Assembly (NCBI GenBank): GCA_018401965.1
Contig: JAGYJU010000002.1
Location: 111,110 to 175,109 of the forward strand
Origin: Roseicyclus sp.
Lineage (GTDB): Bacteria > Pseudomonadota > Alphaproteobacteria > Rhodobacterales > Rhodobacteraceae
Length of the DNA stretch: 64,000 nucleotides
Direction: 5' to 3'
The position numbers were made by a program, and so were the translations under genes. The notes under the pieces are model-generated. The model did no database searches and was not told the origin of the DNA. It worked only from the letters and a program-made list of their open reading frames with translations. Positions 54,300 to 64,000 of this stretch are shown here, piece by piece (positions within the stretch are counted from its first letter, which is position 1; the number at the start of each line of letters is the position of its first letter).

Positions 54300-57200
54300 A
54301 TGCCGCTTGACCGCCCTGCCCCCGATCTTGACCGCCTGCGCCAGGCCATTCGCGCGGCCCATCTTGCACCCGAGCCCGAGGCCCTGGAGGCGCTGATCCG
54401 GGCGCATGCGCCCGACGGCGACCTGCGGGCGCGCGCGGGCCTGCGCGGCGCGGATTTCGTGCGCCGGATCCGGGGCGACAAGACCCCCGGTTTGATGGAG
54501 GTCTTCCTGGCCGAATACGGGCTGTCGACCAAGGAAGGCATCGCGCTGATGTGCCTGGCCGAGGCGCTGTTGCGCGTGCCCGATGCCGCCACGATGGACG
54601 CGCTGATCGAGGACAAGATCGCCCCCTCCGAATGGGGCACGCACCTGGGGCATTCGGCCTCGTCGCTGGTCAATGCCTCGACCTGGGCCCTGATGCTGAC
54701 CGGCCGGGTGCTGAGCGATGGCGAAGGCATGGCAGGCGTGTTGAAGGGGGCCGTGCGCCGCCTGGGCGAGCCGGTGATCCGTGCCGCCGTGGCGCGCGCG
54801 ATGCGCGAGATGGGGCAGCATTTCGTGCTGGGCCAGGACATGGCCGAGGCGATGCGGCGCGCCAATGCCGAGGAACGGCGCGGCTATGCCTATTCCTACG
54901 ACATGCTGGGCGAGGCGGCGATGACGGCCGAGGATGCCAGCGCCTATTTCGACGCCTACATGGGCGCGATCCGCGCGTTGGCGCCCGCCTGTCGGACGGA
55001 TGACATCAGGGTCAACCCCGGCATTTCGATCAAGCTGTCGGCGCTGTTCCCGCGCTACGAGATGGCACAGCGCGCCCGCGTGATGGCCGAGCTGGTGCCG
55101 CGTGTCATGGCGCTTGCCCATGTGGCGCGGGCGCAGGGCATGGGGTTGAACATCGACGCCGAGGAAGCCGACCGGCTGGACCTGTCGCTGGATGTGATCG
55201 AGGCGGTTCTCGCCGACCCGGCGCTGGCGGGATGGGACGGGTTCGGCGTGGTGGTGCAGGCCTATGGCAAACGCGCCAGCGCGGTGATCGATTGGCTCTA
55301 TGCCCTGGCTGAAACCCATGACCGGCGCATCATGCTGCGGCTGGTCAAGGGCGCCTATTGGGACACGGAGATCAAGCGCGCGCAGGTGGCGGGACTGGCC
55401 GATTTCCCGGTCTGGACACGCAAGGCGGCGACCGATGTGGCCTATCTGTGCAATGCGCGGAAATTGCTGGGCCTGACCGACCGGATATTTCCGCAATTCG
55501 CCACCCATAACGCCCATAGCGTTGCCGCAATCCTGGAAATGGGCGGCGACCGCGACGCCTATGAATTCCAGCGCCTGCATGGCATGGGCGAGGCGTTGCA
55601 TGAATTGGTGCGGGCGGAAAACGGGCCACGCTGCCGGATCTATGCGCCGGTGGGCAAGCACCGCGACCTGTTGGCCTACCTGGTGCGGCGCTTGCTGGAA
55701 AACGGCGCCAATTCCAGTTTCGTGAACCAGGTTCTAGATGGCGCCGTGCCGCCCGAAACCGTGGTGCGCGACCCGTTCGCGGCCCTGCCCGAGGCGGTGG
55801 CGGGCGCCGTGATCCACCCGCGGCGCCTGTTCGGCGCGGCGCGGGCCAACTCGCAAGGCTTCGATCTGACCGATCCGGTGACGCTGGCCCGGCTGGACGA
55901 TGCGCGCGCCCCTACCGCAGTGCCACATGGGCGGCAGGGCCGATCCTGGCCGGGCCAGTGGCGGGCGGCGCGGTCTGGGACGTGACCAACCCCGCGCGCC
56001 CGGACGATCACGTTGGACAGCTGACCCTCGCCGCCCCCGCCGATGTCGAAACGGCGCTGGCGGCGGCCCGTATCTGGGACGCGCCGGTGGCCTTGCGGGC
56101 AGAGGTTCTGACCCGCGCCGCCGATCTGTTCGAGGCGGCCCATGGCGAGATCTTCGCGCTTTTGGCGCGCGAGGCGGGCAAGACGCTGCTCGATGCGGTG
56201 GGCGAATTGCGCGAGGCGGTGGATTTCCTGCGATACTATGCCTGCGAGGCCCTGGGTTTGGCCGCGCCCGCCCGTGGCGTCTTTGCCTGCATCAGCCCGT
56301 GGAATTTCCCGCTGGCGATTTTCACCGGCCAGATCGCGGCGGCGCTTGCGGCGGGCAACGCGGTCATTGCCAAACCGGCAGAGACCACGGGCCTGATCGC
56401 GGCGCTCGCGGTGCGCCTGTTGCATCAGGCGGGCGTGCCGCGCAGCGCGCTGCAACTTGTGCCCGGACCGGGGGCGGATGTGGGCGCGGCACTGTCATCG
56501 GACGCGCGGATCAAGGGCCTTTGTTTCACCGGGTCGACGGCGACCGCGCAGGCGATCAACCGCGCCCGTGCCGCCCATCTGGATCCCGCGACACCCTTGA
56601 TCGCGGAAACCGGCGGGCTGAACGCGATGGTGGTCGACAGCACCGCGCTGCCCGAACAGGCGGTGCGCGATATCCTGGCCTCCAGCTTTCAATCGGCGGG
56701 GCAACGCTGTTCGGCGCTGCGGGTGCTTTACGTGCAGGAAGACGTGATCGCGCCGGTCCTCGCGATGTTGCAGGGCGCGATGGCGGAACTGCGGCTTGGC
56801 GATCCGTGGGACCTGTCGACCGATATCGGCCCGGTGATCGACGGGGCGGCCAAGGCGGGCATCCTCGCCCATATCGACGCGGCCCGCGCCGAAGGTCGCG
56901 TGATCGCCCAAGCCGATGCGCCCGGGCATGGCACGTTTGTCGCGCCGACGATCCTGCGCCTGCCCGGCGGCATCGCGGCGCTGGAGCGGGAAATCTTTGG
57001 CCCCGTGCTGCATGTCACCCCCTACCGCGCCGCCGACCTGCCGCGCGTGATCGCGGCGGTGAACGCCAAGGGCTATGGGCTGACCTTTGGCATGCACAGC
57101 CGGATCGATGACCGGGTGCAGGCGGTGACCACCGCGATCCGGGTCGGCAACGCCTATGTCAACCGCAACCAGATCGGCGCGGTCGTGGGCAGCCAACCCT

Positions 57201-57763
57201 TTGGCGGTGAGGGTCTATCTGGCACCGGCCCCAAGGCGGGCGGCCCGGCCTACCTGCCCCGGTTCACGCAAAGCCCGACCATGACGGTCACCGACAGCAC
57301 TGGCGCCGTGGCCGATCGCGCGGCGCTGGCGGCGGCCCTTGCCGCCCTGCCCGATCCGCGCGACCGGGTGCTGTCGGTCGATGACACCCTGCCCGGCCCC
57401 ACGGGCGAATCCAACCGCCTGTCACGCCACCCGCGCGGGCGGGTCTTGTGCCTTGGGCCGGGGCCTGTGGCGGCACAGGCGCAGGCCCAGGCCGCAGGGG
57501 CCGCCGGGTGCAGCGCGCTGGCCGCGACGGGCGCGGTTGCGCCCGACTGGCTGACCGATCTGGACCCGCTGGATGCGGTGATATTCTGGGGCGATGACGA
57601 AACCGCCCGGGCCTATGACAGGGCGCTGGCCGCGCGCGGGGGCGCAATCCTCCCGCTGATCCGGGACCAAGACCCGGCGCCCCGGCTGACGCTGGAACGC
57701 CATCTGTGCATCGACACCACCGCGGCGGGCGGCAACGCGGCGCTCTTGGCCGCCTCGGGCTGA
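54300..57763 (+). CDS. putA: Bifunctional proline dehydrogenase/P5C dehydrogenase, broken by a one-base deletion
   Basis: As one gene: 1154 residues starting MPLDRPAPD (AAAGGA at 7 nt; an ATG at 54282 is an alternative). Oxidises proline to glutamate in two steps. The PRODH half has RLVKGAYWDTEIKRAQVAG; the aldehyde dehydrogenase half has ISPWNFPLAIFTGQIAAAL, the Glu of AETGGLNAMVVD and the catalytic Cys in SAGQRCSALR. The frame is lost at the C4 run 55909-55912 and regained, after adding one C, as YRSATWAAGPILAGPVAGGA. No N-terminal ribbon-helix-helix DNA-binding domain is visible, which fits control by PutR. The break is probably a sequencing error. Confidence 0.92.
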
Positions 57764-57768
57764 GCGGA

Positions 57769-58224
57769 TCAGCTTTCGGGGGCGCCGTCGGTCTGCCGGT
57801 AGACGCCCTGCGCTTCCAGCGCGTCGATCACCTCGGCGGGCATATAGGCCTCGTCGTGGCGGGCAAGGATTTCGGTCGCCTGGAAGGTGCCATCGACCAG
57901 CCGCCCGGTGCCGACCATGCCCTGACCTTCGCCGAACAGGTCGGGCAGGATGCCGGTATAGGTCACGGGGATGGACGCGCCGCCATCGGTCACGATGAAA
58001 GAAATGGTTTCGCCCGCGTCACGCACAAGGCTGCCATCCTCGACCAGCCCGCCGATGCGGAACACCTCGGTCGGGGGGGGCGGGTTGTCGACCACTTCGG
58101 ACGGCGGACGAAAGAAATTGATCCCGTCCCGCATGGCATAGCCGATCAGCCCAGCCGAAAGCGCAAGGGCCGCGGTGGCGACCATGATGATCTGGATCCG
58201 GCGTTGTTTTTTCAGGCCGCGCAT
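57769..58224 (-). CDS. ccmE: Cytochrome c maturation heme chaperone CcmE
   Basis: 151 residues. N-terminal membrane anchor (IIMVATAALALSAGLIGYAM) and a periplasmic OB domain. The covalent heme-binding His is in ILARHDEAYMP. It passes heme to CcmF/CcmH during cytochrome c assembly. It converges on putA with 5 nt between stops. Other ccm genes are not in the window. Confidence 0.94.
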   Translation of the reverse strand: MRGLKKQRRIQIIMVATAALALSAGLIGYAMRDGINFFRPPSEVVDNPPPPTEVFRIGGLVEDGSLVRDAGETISFIVTDGGASIPVTYTGILPDLFGEGQGMVGTGRLVDGTFQATEILARHDEAYMPAEVIDALEAQGVYRQTDGAPES

Positions 58225-58413
58225 GGGCGGTGCTCTCCTTCTCGATCATGGGGCGTGCACGCACCCCGATGCCGACCTGCCGCCCGGTCGACCGATTCAC
58301 ATGTGACCATAGCGCGCGCCCCTGTCGAGAGGGACGCGCCAAAACGCAGCAGGGTCATGGCCAGCGCCCGTCACGCGCAACCTGAAGACAAGCACGCAAA
58401 CTCTTGGCAAGGC

Positions 58414-59229
58414 TTAGTTTGCAGCCTGGAACTCGATCCGGCGGCGCAGGAATTGCGTGGCCTTGTTCGACACCGATTTCGGATCGCCCGTGGTCAGGAA
58501 GATCGATTGGTCGCCCGTGCCCAGCTTGTCGGGATGGCGCGCGAGGTAATCGGCCAACGCCTCGGCCACGAGATCGGGCTGCGAATAGACCGCCACGCCC
58601 TCGCCAAGCGCCTCGCGGAACACCTCTTCGACAAGCGGGTAATGGGTGCATCCCAGGATCGCCGCCTGCGGCTTGGGCATGCGCCGCATCAGCGATTCCA
58701 CGTGGCTGCGCACCAGCGCATCGGCCAGGATCATGTCGCCCATCTCGATCGCGTCGACGACACCCGCACAGGGCTGCGCCTCCACGTCAACGCCGATGGC
58801 GCGAAACGCCAGCTCGCGCTGAAAGGCGCGGCTCGACACCGTGGCGGGCGTCGCAAACAGCGCGACGGTCTGCACCGCGACCGGCCGCGGCGGGGAATTG
58901 TCGCCCCATTTGCGTTCGGTCAAGGCCTCGATCAACGGCACGAAGACCCCCAGCACCCGCTTGCCCGGTGGCACCCAGCCTTCCTGCATCCGGCGCAGCG
59001 CGGCCGCCGAGGCGGTGTTGCAGGCCAATATCACCAAATCACAGCCCTGATCGAACAGCGCCTGCACGCCCCGCGTGGTCAGATCGTAGATATCATCGGC
59101 GGTGCGCACCCCGTAGGGCGCATTGGCATTGTCGCCGAAATAGACCAGCGGCGTGTCGGGCAGACGCCGCGCCACCGCATCCAGCACGGTCAGGCCACCC
59201 AGGCCGCTGTCGAAAATGCCAACTGCCAT
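58414..59229 (-). CDS. murI: Glutamate racemase
   Basis: 271 residues; the ATG at 59229 overlaps the acyltransferase stop (ATGA), which decides against the TTG 3 nt upstream. Makes D-glutamate for peptidoglycan. Catalytic cysteines are in [12 protein letters not shown] and [12 protein letters not shown]; the N-terminus is [16 protein letters not shown]. Coupled to the upstream acyltransferase gene. Confidence 0.95.
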   Translation of the reverse strand: MAVGIFDSGLGGLTVLDAVARRLPDTPLVYFGDNANAPYGVRTADDIYDLTTRGVQALFDQGCDLVILACNTASAAALRRMQEGWVPPGKRVLGVFVPLIEALTERKWGDNSPPRPVAVQTVALFATPATVSSRAFQRELAFRAIGVDVEAQPCAGVVDAIEMGDMILADALVRSHVESLMRRMPKPQAAILGCTHYPLVEEVFREALGEGVAVYSQPDLVAEALADYLARHPDKLGTGDQSIFLTTGDPKSVSNKATQFLRRRIEFQAAN

Positions 59230-60173
59230 CAATATCTGTCCTTGAGGCCACCCAAGACCCGAGCCTGCGGGGCATCGGGATCGCGGTGGCGGTCTTCGAA
59301 TTCGAACCCGCGCGCGCGCCCGTCCAGCGGCGTCGGGCTAAGCCCATAGGTGGTCTCGCGCAGGTAATCCATCATCGCGCGCGCATCGCGGGCATAGGGG
59401 TCAAGCGCCGCGCGCGGGATCGGCTGGCCGATCACCACCTCGACCGGGCTGTTCACCCGGGCGCGGAATTCCTTGATCAGCAAGCCCATGCGCAGCGTGG
59501 TGTGCAGATGGCTCATCAACTGGAACAGGCGCGAATTATGCCCCTCGAAGAACACGGGCACAACCGTCGCCTCGGATTTGGCGATCATCCGGGCGGTGAA
59601 ACTGCGCCAACCGGGATCCATCGGCTGACCAAAGGGCCGCGCGGCGGTCGAGACGGTACCGCCGGGGAAAATGCCGATGGCCCCGCCTTCCGACAGGTAG
59701 CGCAGCGCCGCCTTACGGGTTTCAAGGTTCAGCGCCAATGCCTCCTTGGTGTCATCAAAGGAAATCGGCAAGATCACCTTGTTGATGTCCTCGGCCTTGC
59801 GAAACACCCGGTGCGCGAGGATGCGGAAATCGCCGCGCGCCAGGCTCAGGATATGGCCCATCATCAAGCCGTCGAGGATCCCGTAGGGGTGATTGGCGAT
59901 CATGATCACCGGCCCCTCGCGCGGGATCAAATCCAGCGACCCGCCCACGACCTTCAGCTCGAGCCCGTAGCGTTCCACGATGACCTGCCAGAAATCGCGC
60001 CCCTGCGCGACCTCGGCATCGTAACCTTCGGCGCGGCGGATCAGGTTGATGCGCCCGGTGGCGTTTTCCATCACCCGGATCATCGCCCGCCCGCCGCGTG
60101 ACGCGGCCGAGGAGGCATAGGAAATTTCGCGCGCAACAGCGCGGGCCGGATCGGTGATGGGGCGACGGGGCAT
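59229..60173 (-). CDS. PlsC-type lysophospholipid acyltransferase family protein
   Basis: 314 residues from MPRRPITDP. The HxxxxD acyltransferase motif is in [12 protein letters not shown] and a second conserved block is [15 protein letters not shown]. No clear membrane anchor, like the hemolysin-related/ornithine lipid acyltransferases of this group. Probably acylates a lysolipid at the membrane face. Co-transcribed with murI. Confidence 0.88.
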   Translation of the reverse strand: MPRRPITDPARAVAREISYASSAASRGGRAMIRVMENATGRINLIRRAEGYDAEVAQGRDFWQVIVERYGLELKVVGGSLDLIPREGPVIMIANHPYGILDGLMMGHILSLARGDFRILAHRVFRKAEDINKVILPISFDDTKEALALNLETRKAALRYLSEGGAIGIFPGGTVSTAARPFGQPMDPGWRSFTARMIAKSEATVVPVFFEGHNSRLFQLMSHLHTTLRMGLLIKEFRARVNSPVEVVIGQPIPRAALDPYARDARAMMDYLRETTYGLSPTPLDGRARGFEFEDRHRDPDAPQARVLGGLKDRY

Positions 60174-60242
60174 GCTGGGCAAGATCCTCAGGCGTATACG
60201 TTCCGAAATCCTAGTGCAGCCGCGCGGCCCGGTCCAGCGCCC

Positions 60243-61205
60243 TCAGGCGCGGGTCCAGCCCCACAGGCAAATCAGTTCCATCGCCACATGGGCGGCGGCC
60301 ACGGCGGTGATCGCGGCGTGATCATAGGGCGGCGACACCTCGACCACATCGCCCCCGACAAGGTTGATGCCCGCCAGGCCACGCAACAGCGCGGCGGCCT
60401 GCGCGCTCGACATCCCGCCCCAGACCGGCGTGCCGGTTCCGGGCGCAAAGGCCGGGTCCAGCGCGTCGATGTCGAAACTCAGGTACACCGGGCGCCCGCC
60501 CACCCGCGCCCGCAGATCCTCGGCCACCGCCAGCGGCCCGCGTGCATGCACCTCGGCCGCGTCATGGATGTGGATGCCCAGGTTGTCCTCGACCACGGTG
60601 CGGATGCCGACATGGGCCGAATGGGCCACATCGATCAGCCCTTCCTTGACCGCCGTGTAACAGAAGGTGCCGTGATCGATCCGCGCCGGGTCGTCATCGA
60701 CCCAGGTGTCGGTATGGGCATCGACCTGGATCAGGGCGATGGGGCCATGCTTGGCCACATGGGCGCGCAGGATCGGCAAGGTGATCGAATGATCGCCCCC
60801 CAGCGCGATGCAGGCCGCCCCCGCCGCCAGGATACCCGCCACATGCGCCTCGATCCGGGCGGGAAGATCGGCGGTATGGGCATAGTCAAAGGCCATGTCG
60901 CCGTAATCGGCGATGGCAAAGCGGTCCAGCGGCGAAAACCCGTTCCAGCCATAGGGCGGATCGAAGGGTTGCAGGCTCGAGGCCTCGCGGATCGCGCGCG
61001 GCCCGAACCGCGTGCCGGGTCGGTGCGTCACCGCCTGGTCAAAGGGGATGCCGGTGATCGCCAGATCCACGCCCGACAGGTCCTTGCTGTAGCGGCGGCG
61101 CAGGAAACTCGTCGCGCCGGAAAAGGCATTCTCAAAGGCCAAGCCCTTGAAATCGGCGCGGCCAAAGGCCCCGTCCACCTCGTGTTTCGCGTCTTCAAGC
61201 GCCAT
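60243..61205 (-). CDS. speB: Agmatinase (ureohydrolase family)
   Basis: 320 residues from MALEDAKHEV; longer in-frame starts lie in Arg/Gly-rich shadow sequence. Manganese motifs: LGGDHSITLPIL, VDAHTDTWVDD and SFDIDALDPAFAPGTGTPVWGG. Hydrolyses agmatine to putrescine and urea, or a related guanidino compound. Second ureohydrolase in the window, with more canonical motifs than that at 29820. Divergent from the flavin reductase gene. Confidence 0.88.
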   Translation of the reverse strand: MALEDAKHEVDGAFGRADFKGLAFENAFSGATSFLRRRYSKDLSGVDLAITGIPFDQAVTHRPGTRFGPRAIREASSLQPFDPPYGWNGFSPLDRFAIADYGDMAFDYAHTADLPARIEAHVAGILAAGAACIALGGDHSITLPILRAHVAKHGPIALIQVDAHTDTWVDDDPARIDHGTFCYTAVKEGLIDVAHSAHVGIRTVVEDNLGIHIHDAAEVHARGPLAVAEDLRARVGGRPVYLSFDIDALDPAFAPGTGTPVWGGMSSAQAAALLRGLAGINLVGGDVVEVSPPYDHAAITAVAAAHVAMELICLWGWTRA

Positions 61206-61352
61206 GCATCGCCCCTTTGCCCCAGCGCCCAAGAAATACGGCGCTGGGCGGTGTTTTGTCCAGCCACCTCGACCTGCCCCCCTCGCCCAGACGGGCCTTG
61301 CCCCTATCTTGTTCCTCGGGCAGGAACGGGGCGGCGCAGCAAGGGGCAGACC

Positions 61353-61871
61353 ATGACCGACCAACAGCAACCGCAAGATGCGCTTCGCGCGGCCTTTCTC
61401 GAAGGCATGAGCCGCGCCGCCACCTCGGTCTCCATCGTCACCACCGATGGCCCGGCCGGGCGCGGCGGTGTCACGGTCTCGGCCATGACCTCGATTTCGG
61501 CGGACGGGCCGCAGCCGACGATGCTGACCTGTCTCAACGCCTCCTCCTCGGTGTTGCCGCTGGTGCTGGAAAACGGCTGTTTCTGCCTGAACGTGCTCTG
61601 CACCGGGCAAACCGATATCTCCGATATCTTTTCCGCGCGCCTGCCCGCGCCGGGCGGTGACAAGTTCAACGCGGTCGCGACCGAACCCCTGGTCACCGGC
61701 GCGCCCCGGATCATCCCGGCCCTGGTCAGTTTCGATTGCACGCTTGTCTCGGCCGAGCGCATCGGCACGCACCATATCTGCATCGGCGCGGTCCGGGCGG
61801 TCGTCACCGCCCCCGAGGGCGAGCCGCTGCTTTATGGCATGCGCAAATACCTGCGGCCGCAACCGCATTGA
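61353..61871 (+). CDS. Flavin reductase family protein
   Basis: 172 residues from MTDQQQPQDA after AAGGGGCAGACC. Flavin_Reduct split-barrel fold: MSRAATSVSIVTTDGPAGRG, TVSAMTSISADGPQPTMLTC, LNASSSVLPLVLENGCFCLN, FDCTLVSAERIGTHHICIG. It supplies reduced FMN or FAD, often to a two-component monooxygenase, but no such oxygenase is adjacent. Function beyond flavin reduction is not predictable. Confidence 0.9.
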   Translation: MTDQQQPQDALRAAFLEGMSRAATSVSIVTTDGPAGRGGVTVSAMTSISADGPQPTMLTCLNASSSVLPLVLENGCFCLNVLCTGQTDISDIFSARLPAPGGDKFNAVATEPLVTGAPRIIPALVSFDCTLVSAERIGTHHICIGAVRAVVTAPEGEPLLYGMRKYLRPQPH

Positions 61872-61928
61872 ACAGGGTTGCGCCTTCATCTTGGCGAGAA
61901 AACTCCGGGGAGACGGCCAAAGGCCGTT

Positions 61929-61942
61929 GGGGGCTGGCCCCC
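61929..61942. terminator. GC hairpin between convergent flavin reductase and M20 hydrolase genes
   Basis: GGGGG at 61929-61933 pairs with CCCCC at 61938-61942 around a CTGG loop, in the convergent gap. Short and without a T-run, so only a weak terminator candidate. Confidence 0.35.
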
Positions 61943-61988
61943 TGCGATGCCGGCCATCCGACGCCGCGCGCCGGACCGGCCCAGGCCC

Positions 61989-63155
61989 TCAGCCGCCGAT
62001 GGGGGCCGCGCGTTCAGCCAACCGCGCCAGGATGCTGGCCCCCAAGGGCAGGATCTCGTCGTTGAAATCATAGGCCGGGTGATGCAGCCCCGCCCCCGGC
62101 CCCGCGCCCAGGAACAGGTAGGCGCCGGGGCGCGCCTGCAACATGTAGGCGAAATCCTCGGCGCCCATTTCGCGGCCGGCGGCGCCATCCACCAGGTCCG
62201 CGCCGACCACTTCGGCGGCGACGCCGGCGGCGAATTCGGCCCGGTCAGGATCGTTCACCGTCGCGGGATAGCCCACCGCGTAGTCCAGATCGCCGGTCAC
62301 ACCGAAACTGGCCGCCTGCCCCGCCACGATCTCGTCCATACGGCGCATCACCATCGCCTGCACGGCGGGCTCGAACGTGCGCACCGTGCCGTTGATCATC
62401 GCCGTGCCGGGGATGACATTGTCGGTCGTGCCCGCGTGGATCTGTGTCACCGACACCACCAGGTCTTGCGTGGCATGGTGGTTGCGCGACACGATGGTCT
62501 GGATCGCCTGCACGATCGACACTGCCGCCGGGATCGGGTCGACGGTGTCATGGGGCATCGCGCCATGGCCGCCCTGCCCGGTGAGGGTGATGGTGAATTC
62601 ATCGACCGCCGCCATGATCGGCCCCGGCGTGGTCAAGACCTGCCCCAGGTCCAGCCCCGGGACATTGTGCAGCGCGTAGACCTCGGCGATGTCGAACCGG
62701 TCCATGATGCCCTCCTCGACCATGACGCCCGCGCCGCCGCCATCTTCCTCGGCGGGCTGAAAGATCAGCGCGACGCGCCCGCGAAAACCGCGTGTCTCGA
62801 CCAGGTAGGCCGCCGCCCCAAGCAGCATCGCGGTATGGCCGTCATGGCCGCAGGCATGCATCTTGCCGGGCACGGTCGATGCGTGATCGGCCCCCGTCGC
62901 CTCCAGGATCGGCAGCGCGTCCATATCGGCGCGCAGCCCCACCACTGGCCCGTCGCCCTGCCCGTTGATGATCGCGACGATGCCGGTATGCGCGATCCCT
63001 TCATGGATTTCATCCACCCCCAGCTCCGCCAGCCGCGCGGCGACAAAGGCGGCGGTCCCGCCGCACTCGAAGCCCAGTTCGGGATGCGCATGCAGATGGC
63101 GGCGCCATGCGGTCATCTGGGGGGCAAGCCCCGCGATCCGATTGATGACGGGCAT
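61989..63155 (-). CDS. M20 family amidohydrolase (hippurate hydrolase type)
   Basis: 388 residues. Metal ligands are visible in GKMHACGHDGHTAML, IFQPAEEDGGGAGVM (catalytic Glu) and GAEDFAYMLQARPGAYLFLG. The dimerisation domain has LTGQGGHGAMPHDTVDPIPAA. It hydrolyses N-acyl amino acids or similar amides; the exact substrate is uncertain. Divergent from mazG with 67 bp between the starts. Confidence 0.9.
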   Translation of the reverse strand: MPVINRIAGLAPQMTAWRRHLHAHPELGFECGGTAAFVAARLAELGVDEIHEGIAHTGIVAIINGQGDGPVVGLRADMDALPILEATGADHASTVPGKMHACGHDGHTAMLLGAAAYLVETRGFRGRVALIFQPAEEDGGGAGVMVEEGIMDRFDIAEVYALHNVPGLDLGQVLTTPGPIMAAVDEFTITLTGQGGHGAMPHDTVDPIPAAVSIVQAIQTIVSRNHHATQDLVVSVTQIHAGTTDNVIPGTAMINGTVRTFEPAVQAMVMRRMDEIVAGQAASFGVTGDLDYAVGYPATVNDPDRAEFAAGVAAEVVGADLVDGAAGREMGAEDFAYMLQARPGAYLFLGAGPGAGLHHPAYDFNDEILPLGASILARLAERAAPIGG

Positions 63156-63222
63156 GGCTGGACTCCTTGGCTCGGCTTCGGTCTAAACAGGCCATCCCTG
63201 ACCCAAACGTCGCGGCTTCGCA

Positions 63223-64000
63223 ATGCAAGACCTTGCCCACCTGCCCCCGATAGACCGGCTGCGCGCCATCATGGCCGCCTTGCGCGACCCCGTCACCGGT
63301 TGCCCCTGGGACGTGGAACAGGATTTCGCCACCATCGCCCCCTACACGATCGAGGAAGCCTACGAGGTGGCCGATGCGATCGAGCGGCGCGATTGGGCCG
63401 AGCTGAAGGGCGAATTGGGCGACCTGTTGTTCCAGTCGGTGTTCCACGCCCAGATGGCGCAAGAGGCGGGGCTGTTCGATCTCGATGACGTGGCCACCGC
63501 CATCGCCGACAAGATGATCGCGCGCCACCCGCATGTCTTCGGCACCGACAGCAACGCCAAATCCGCCGAACAACAGGTGCAGGATTGGGAAAAGGTCAAG
63601 GCCGCCGAACGCGCCGCGAAAGCGCGCGGCGGGGTTCTGGACGATGTGGCGCTTGGCCTGCCCGCGCTGATGCGCGCCGAAAAGCTGCAAAAACGCGCCG
63701 CGCGGGTGGGGTTCGACTGGCCCGACATCGGCCCGGTGATCGCCAAGATCGCGGAAGAGGCGCAAGAACTGGCCGAGGCGCGCGAAACCCTGCCGCAAGC
63801 CAAGATCGAGGAAGAACTGGGCGATTTGCTGTTCGTCATGGCCAATCTTGCCCGCCATCTCAAGGTGGACCCCGAACAGGCGCTGCGGGGCGCGAATGCG
63901 AAATTCACCCGCCGCTTTGCCTTTATCGAGGCGGAACTGGCCCGGCGCGGCAAGCGGGCGGATCAAAGCGACCTGGCGGAAATGGACGCGCTTTGGGATG
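63223..64000 (+). CDS. mazG: Nucleoside triphosphate pyrophosphohydrolase MazG, truncated by the window end
   Basis: The first 259 codons lie in the window and no stop is reached. Two MazG repeats are present, each with an EExxE-type motif: IEEAYEVADAIERRDW with GELGDLLFQSVFH, and IAEEAQELAEA with EEELGDLLFVMANLARHL. CPWDVEQ near residue 27 is the standard N-terminal signature. It hydrolyses NTPs to NMP and pyrophosphate, with a role in nucleotide-pool cleaning or ppGpp control. Nearly complete, as the family is about 265-280 residues. Confidence 0.94.
   Translation, partial: MQDLAHLPPIDRLRAIMAALRDPVTGCPWDVEQDFATIAPYTIEEAYEVADAIERRDWAELKGELGDLLFQSVFHAQMAQEAGLFDLDDVATAIADKMIARHPHVFGTDSNAKSAEQQVQDWEKVKAAERAAKARGGVLDDVALGLPALMRAEKLQKRAARVGFDWPDIGPVIAKIAEEAQELAEARETLPQAKIEEELGDLLFVMANLARHLKVDPEQALRGANAKFTRRFAFIEAELARRGKRADQSDLAEMDALWD

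Noticed and set aside
55900..57111. Open frame starting at 55900 as a separate gene
   Set aside because: It overlaps the aldehyde dehydrogenase half of putA in another frame and its product is Gly/Arg-rich without domains.
1..64000. CRISPR arrays, prophage or toxin-antitoxin modules
   Set aside because: No regularly spaced direct repeats, no cas, integrase or phage structural genes, and no convincing small two-gene toxin-antitoxin pair were seen on either strand.

Overview
The window is GC-rich, densely packed chromosomal DNA that looks like an alphaproteobacterium of the order Rhodobacterales (Roseobacter/Paracoccus relatives). The evidence is gene content and style: an Entner-Doudoroff glucose set (zwf-pgl-pgi and edd-eda), an agl-type alpha-glucoside ABC operon with a LacI regulator, a bifunctional PutA with a divergent Lrp-type regulator, a RamA-like corrinoid reactivator beside folate enzymes, and many 1-4 bp gene overlaps. 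No plasmid, phage or CRISPR signature is visible.

Layout. 315-5073: one-carbon/corrinoid cluster (small conserved protein, MetF-like protein, methyl-THF:corrinoid methyltransferase, small hypothetical protein, RamA-like iron-sulfur ASKHA protein), followed by tRNA-Gly(CCC) at 5143-5216. 5516-23499: an 18-kb co-directional block of eleven genes built around SrfB and SrfC homologues. It also encodes three related membrane proteins (two with SrfA-like N-terminal domains, one of these carrying an intact trypsin-like protease), a peptidoglycan-binding-type secreted protein, a Sel1-like membrane protein, a secreted VWA protein, a MacB-like ABC ATPase and permease, and a secreted non-catalytic formylglycine-enzyme-fold protein. 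This is the most unusual system in the window. 23537-28445: AbrB-family membrane protein and pgi-pgl-zwf. 28620-29819: decayed ISAs1-type transposase. 29820-39040: ureohydrolase, HNH nuclease, esterase, AlkA-type glycosylase, MFS transporter, NDUFAF6-like protein, methyltransferase, cimA, cysS. 39211-43358: YjbR-like protein, aminotransferase, eda, edd. 43430-53583: aglK-aglA-aglG-aglF-aglE (minus), aglR, GH1 glucosidase and glucokinase (plus). 53711-64000: putR/putA, ccmE, murI, acyltransferase, agmatinase, flavin reductase, M20 hydrolase and the start of mazG.

How the genes fit together: glucosides imported by AglEFGK are hydrolysed by AglA or the GH1 enzyme, phosphorylated by glucokinase and oxidised through Zwf, Pgl, Edd and Eda. 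Two LacI-type operator classes are visible: CAAAGCGCTTTG-like sites around aglE/aglR and GTTAGCGCTAAC before zwf and edd. The Srf block couples two cytoplasmic nucleotide-binding proteins (actin-like SrfB, GTPase-like SrfC) to inner-membrane and periplasmic parts; its function cannot be read from sequence.

Caution on sequence quality: five genes (srfC, abrB, cysS, aglE, putA) are broken by single-base indels in homopolymer runs, cysS twice. Since cysS is normally essential, these are most likely sequencing errors, and I annotate those genes at full length.
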